Made by a program: the position numbers and the translations under genes
Source: Candidatus Doudnabacteria bacterium
GTDB lineage: Bacteria > Patescibacteriota > Doudnabacteria > UBA920
Assembly: GCA_031291995.1 (NCBI GenBank)
Contig: JARLHZ010000008.1
Span: forward strand, 1-32,765
Direction of reading: 5' to 3'
DNA length: 32,765 bases
The notes under the pieces: generated by a model
Told to the model about the DNA's origin: nothing
What the model saw: the letters and a program-made list of their open reading frames with translations, nothing else
Databases searched by the model: none
Part shown: one piece after another, positions 30,178 through 32,765 of the stretch
How positions within the stretch are numbered: the stretch's first letter is position 1
How the letters are laid out: the number at the start of each line of letters is the position of its first letter

Positions 30178-30501
30178 TTAAAAAAGTTTCACTAAATTGG
30201 CTACAATTTTTTTACCTTTGCCGGTTAAGCTGTATTCAATAAATTTACCGGCCTTTTCACCGGCTACCAGGCCGGCTTTCATAAGATCGGCCAAATGGTG
30301 GGAAATTAAGGTTTGCGATAATTTTGTATGCGATTGGATATCGCAAACGCAGTGCGGGGACTGCTTTAAAAGCAATAAAATGTTCAGCCGCGAAGGCACC
30401 GAAACCAGCTTTAACAAGCCCGCCACCGGCATTACCCTGCTGTCGGGGAAGTTTTTGGTTATTTTACATTCCTTGCAATCGCATCGTTGATATATGAACA
30501 T
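30178..30501 (-). CDS. ArsR/SmtB-family metal(loid)-sensing repressor
   Basis: A 107-residue winged-helix repressor. The inducer site HCVCDI (Cys51, Cys53) is in helix alpha-3, as in arsenite or lead/cadmium sensors. An N-terminal CDCKEC cluster (Cys7, 9, 12) could supply further ligands. The recognition helix is LSQTLISHHLADLMKAGLV. The start at 30501 lies within the operator and just at the predicted transcription start, so the mRNA would be leaderless. The next Met (about 24) would keep the DNA-binding domain but lose the Cys cluster. Confidence 0.9.
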   Translation of the reverse strand: MFIYQRCDCKECKITKNFPDSRVMPVAGLLKLVSVPSRLNILLLLKQSPHCVCDIQSHTKLSQTLISHHLADLMKAGLVAGEKAGKFIEYSLTGKGKKIVANLVKLF

Positions 30502-30538
30502 ATATTCATATAATAATCTTCTTTACGGCCTTTGTCAA
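30491..30538 (-). promoter_or_regulatory. ArsR operon promoter and operator
   Basis: On the minus strand TTGACA (30538-30533), 17-bp spacer, TATTAT (30515-30510). The operator TATATGAA-CATATA-TTCATATA (30491-30512) has perfect 8-bp arms and overlaps the -10 and the start codon. It fits the TGAAxA-type imperfect palindromes bound by ArsR/SmtB repressors. Confidence 0.85.
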
Positions 30539-30611
30539 CAGTACGAAACAACGCGGCCTTAAAACCGTATTAATTGATAGGGCTCAAGTATAGCAGGAGG
30601 AAACTAATAAG

Positions 30612-31019
30612 ATGAAAAAAAGCGACCCAATCAGCATATTGCTGGTCGGGCAAAGCGGAAACTGCCAGGACATAAGGCGGGCTCTCGGTGAGAGCCGGTT
30701 TAAACACAAGCTTATAGAGGCTTCCAACAGCGAGCAAGCCAAAGGGTTGCTGGCCGAAAACCAAGTCACGGTCATAGTATGCGACAAAGATGTTGCGGAC
30801 GGGACTTGGAAATCGATACTGGAACACGCGCATGGGACGGCGGAAAGGCCGCCCGTAGTTGTCTGTTGCCGGCACGCGGATGAGCGCCTATGGGCCGAAG
30901 TCCTGAATTTGGGAGGCTACGATGTTTTACAATCCGAACCGTTAGTTTACGACGAGCTGATCCGCGTGATTGAATCCGCGCACAATCACTGCCCCAAGAT
31001 TAAAACTCAGTCCGCCTGA
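30612..31019 (+). CDS. Degenerate receiver-domain protein
   Basis: A 135-residue protein with the layout of a CheY-like domain (ISILLVGQSGNCQDIRRAL, then VTVIVCDKDVADGTW, then PPVVVCCRHADERLWAEVL). The acidic pair at the end of strand 1 is replaced by Gly-Gln. The phospho-acceptor strand keeps Asp58, but the switch Thr/Ser is Cys and the conserved Lys is missing (YDVLQSEP). It is therefore a pseudo-receiver, unlikely to be phosphorylated in the usual way. The start is fixed by AGGAGG (30595-30600). It stands alone, with its own terminator. Base composition is similar to its neighbours. Confidence 0.75.
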   Translation: MKKSDPISILLVGQSGNCQDIRRALGESRFKHKLIEASNSEQAKGLLAENQVTVIVCDKDVADGTWKSILEHAHGTAERPPVVVCCRHADERLWAEVLNLGGYDVLQSEPLVYDELIRVIESAHNHCPKIKTQSA

Positions 31020-31120
31020 CACTTCCGTTTCTTTGAGCCTGCAGGGCAAGCAGACAACAAAAATTGGAGACGATCCCCTGCCGGTCAAAATTTAGCTCGA
31101 CGTTTCGCGACAAAAAATTA

Positions 31121-31150
31121 CCCCCCGCTTTTTGGACGGGGGGCATTTTT
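31121..31150. terminator. Bidirectional terminator
   Basis: CCCCCCG (31121-31127) and CGGGGGG (31137-31143), then CATTTTTTTAA. The minus side has TAATTTTTTG. It lies between the convergent pseudo-receiver and bactofilin-like genes. Confidence 0.85.
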
Positions 31151-32278
31151 TTAATTATTGCTCCGTTTAAGGAGTTTTACTCCCGCGCCGAGAATCATGA
31201 GGAACCATACCGTCATGGCCAGCCAGCCGAGAATGGGAATAAACGACAACAACATCCAAATTACCACACCGATTATAACGGCTTGCCAATCCGGCGAAAC
31301 CTCGCCCGGCTTTTTCATTTTATCCAACAGGAAATAACCCAAAACGATGGACGAGAGGAGCGCCGCGGCCGCCAAGGTTAATAAGTAAGCCAGCCCGAGT
31401 AAAAAGGCAAGGTAGTAGCCGACAAAGGTTATGAACAAAATTATTACAGCTGCCGGAACCGCCACCAGGGCCAAAAAACCTATGCCCAGGTTCTCCCAGG
31501 GTTTTAGGCGGAATTCCGCGTTGAGCCTGGTTACAAAATTTTTCCTAAAGTGAATAAATACCCAGGCCGCTATCATCCAGGCCAGCAGTTTTATCAAAAA
31601 CGCGAGGGTCAGCAGTCCGGCCGCGCTGGTGCCGAAATTTTTAACCGGTAGCCGGGTAAAATTAATCTGGGAAATTTTGGCCGCCGGATCCACAACCGCG
31701 GCGGTTTGGCCTTTATAAGATATATTGCCAGAAATTTGGGCGCCGGGCCCAAAAATTAACTGCTTGGCGGTAACCTGGACACTGCCGGATACGGGAGAAT
31801 TTATTGTCACGCTGCCGCCGGCAATTTTAATGTTGCCCATTACCGGCGCGTCAACAACAATATTGCCCCCGGCGAGCATTAAATCACCGGACACTTTTGA
31901 TTTGCCGGAAATATTTATACTGCCGCCGACCGACACTAAATCGCCGCCTACGGGGCCGTTTATGGTAATATTTCCTCCGGCAATGCGCATGGTGCCGCCA
32001 ATGCTGCCTGAGACGTTTAAATTACCGCCGGCCACCAGGGCTTCCTGCTCCACGTTGCCGGTAATATTCACCATGCCGCCGGCCGCGGTTAAATCCCCTT
32101 TAGTGTCGGAGTTTACCGTAACCTGGCCACCGGCCACATAGAGATTTTTATGGCTTTCCGAACCGCCAACTATTACATTGGGATTGCCGGGGCTCGGCTG
32201 GATAGTTTCCGCGGCATAAACCGGCGCCGCGATAAACGCCAAAACAAACAACAGCGAACCAAGTATTTTGAGTCTCAT
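31151..32278 (-). CDS. Exported bactofilin-like polymerising protein with membrane C-terminus
   Basis: A 375-residue protein. Signal peptide MRLKILGSLLFVLAFIAAPV... ends at about AYA (residue 23). Residues about 35-185 form a regular beta-solenoid of short Gly-rich rungs (NLYVAGGQVTVNSDTKGDL, MRIAGGNITINGPVGGDL), as in polymer-forming bactofilins. Four hydrophobic helices follow (about 215-370). The start is set at 32278, because the upstream in-frame extension overlaps the separate gene 32289-32516 and would bury the signal peptide. It is probably a cell-envelope scaffold. Confidence 0.82.
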   Translation of the reverse strand: MRLKILGSLLFVLAFIAAPVYAAETIQPSPGNPNVIVGGSESHKNLYVAGGQVTVNSDTKGDLTAAGGMVNITGNVEQEALVAGGNLNVSGSIGGTMRIAGGNITINGPVGGDLVSVGGSINISGKSKVSGDLMLAGGNIVVDAPVMGNIKIAGGSVTINSPVSGSVQVTAKQLIFGPGAQISGNISYKGQTAAVVDPAAKISQINFTRLPVKNFGTSAAGLLTLAFLIKLLAWMIAAWVFIHFRKNFVTRLNAEFRLKPWENLGIGFLALVAVPAAVIILFITFVGYYLAFLLGLAYLLTLAAAALLSSIVLGYFLLDKMKKPGEVSPDWQAVIIGVVIWMLLSFIPILGWLAMTVWFLMILGAGVKLLKRSNN

Positions 32279-32288
32279 AATCGTAAAT

Positions 32289-32516
32289 TTAATGATTATT
32301 GCGTGGTAATTTATTTGTTTTTTTCTTGGGTCTCGGACGTCCGTGCGTCGCGTAATAAAGCTCGTCCAATTCCTGTTCGGTCGGCCGTACCGATTGCCTG
32401 TTGAATCCCTGTTCGGCATAGGCGTCCTCGGAATCGGTATCTATTTCCGCCGGCAAAACCCGGTCATCGCCCGACTCGCCCTTATCAAACGGCAAACCTC
32501 TATTTTCAAAATTCAT
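32289..32516 (-). CDS. Small charged protein, partner of the bactofilin-like gene
   Basis: A 75-residue, very polar protein (FDKGESGDD, DTDSEDAYAEQG) ending in a basic tail (RPRPKKKTNKLPRNNH). AAGGGGA lies before the ATG at 32516. It stops 10 bp before the bactofilin-like start, so the two form an operon. Probably largely disordered; function unknown. It is preferred over the overlapping N-terminal extension of the downstream gene. Confidence 0.6.
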   Translation of the reverse strand: MNFENRGLPFDKGESGDDRVLPAEIDTDSEDAYAEQGFNRQSVRPTEQELDELYYATHGRPRPKKKTNKLPRNNH

Positions 32517-32538
32517 ACATATTTATCCCCTTATCTAT

Positions 32539-32568
32539 ATTATACCTATAAATTAACACAAGTACCAA
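32539..32568 (-). promoter_or_regulatory. Probable promoter of the bactofilin-like operon
   Basis: On the minus strand TTGGTA (32568-32563), 18-bp spacer, TATAAT (32544-32539). The predicted start is about 16 nt before the ATG at 32516. Confidence 0.45.
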
Positions 32569-32647
32569 CTATCCTAAGGTTCTTAAGGTTTTTGTAAGAT
32601 TATCCCCAGCCGCTTCCTTTTTTAGGTTTAATGGTAAATTTGGACTG

Positions 32648-32765
32648 CTACTTTCTTAGGATTTCCTGTATTAGTTTCCATCGGCGCTGACGTTTCAGTC
32701 CACGGTGGGTATTGAGTAGCTGCTTTAAATGACTAAATGTTCCGTCTAGGGAATTGGTAGTGTTG
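32648..32765 (-). mobile_element. Transposase C-terminus, cut by the window edge
   Basis: The minus strand from the edge encodes 38 residues ending at TAG (32650-32648). They start NTTNSLDGTFSHLKQLL, continue with NTHRGLKRQRRWKL and end RK. The TTNSLEGxFSxLK...HRGL pattern is typical of the C-terminal end of DDE transposases. The rest lies outside the window, so family (IS256- or IS1595-like) and integrity cannot be told. Confidence 0.7.

Noticed and set aside
32279-32419. N-terminal extension of the bactofilin-like protein
   Set aside because: It would place a charged segment before a clear signal peptide and overlaps the gene 32289-32516 in another frame.
1-32765. CRISPR arrays, tRNA or rRNA genes, prophage
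   Set aside because: No regularly spaced identical repeats, no tRNA T-arm or cloverleaf, no rRNA stretch and no phage structural genes were seen.

Overview
The window looks like a chromosomal contig from an uncultivated bacterium, most likely Patescibacteria/CPR (Parcubacteria-like). This is inferred from the fused PurS-PurL enzyme, compact gene packing, weak or absent Shine-Dalgarno sites in the main operon, secreted repeat proteins of a style common in such genomes, and many short palindromic repeats. No rRNA, tRNA or CRISPR array was seen, so the taxonomy is not proven.

Layout. 0.2-2.8 kb: a HAD phosphatase, a small membrane protein behind an operator-bearing promoter, a broken 2'-5' RNA ligase/ThpR-type gene with a palindrome at its break, and two short plus-strand transcription units with small ORFs and terminators. 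2.8-16.1 kb: a plus-strand purine operon with its own promoter, purL(SL)-purQ-purF-purN-(small Tat-like protein)-purD-(HAD)-purE-purM-purC-[RAYT transposase]-purB, closed by a bidirectional terminator. It encodes the enzymes from PRPP to AICAR except PurK, and lacks purH. 16.1-20.2 kb: a minus-strand MarR-controlled efflux operon (MarR, ABC ATPase, ABC permease, MFS exporter, isochorismatase-like protein). 20.3-28 kb: isolated lipoprotein, membrane, receiver, lysozyme-like, secreted repeat, HAD, orphan and beta-helix genes. 28-30.5 kb: a metal/arsenic operon (ArsR, thioredoxin-like, ArsP-like permease, CDF transporter) with an operator over its promoter. 30.6-32.5 kb: a degenerate receiver and a bactofilin-like membrane protein with a small partner. 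The right edge carries the C-terminus of a transposase.

The most striking signal is a set of short hairpins that start with GTAG. A REP-associated tyrosine transposase (RAYT) sits inside the purine operon, between purC and purB, flanked by hairpins of the form GTAG + 3 nt + GCCGAT-TT-ATCGGC, or the covarying GCCCAT-TT-ATGGGC. Related hairpin pairs fill two operon junctions (purL-purQ and HAD-purE), and one pair lies in frame inside purD. Four further different palindromes and one weaker one interrupt purL (three), purQ and purD in frame, always at linkers or loops and always in a reading frame without stops. This recalls Rickettsia palindromic elements, but several copies carry the RAYT-type GTAG head. 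Together they suggest that REP-like elements are being inserted as tolerated peptide inserts into biosynthetic enzymes.
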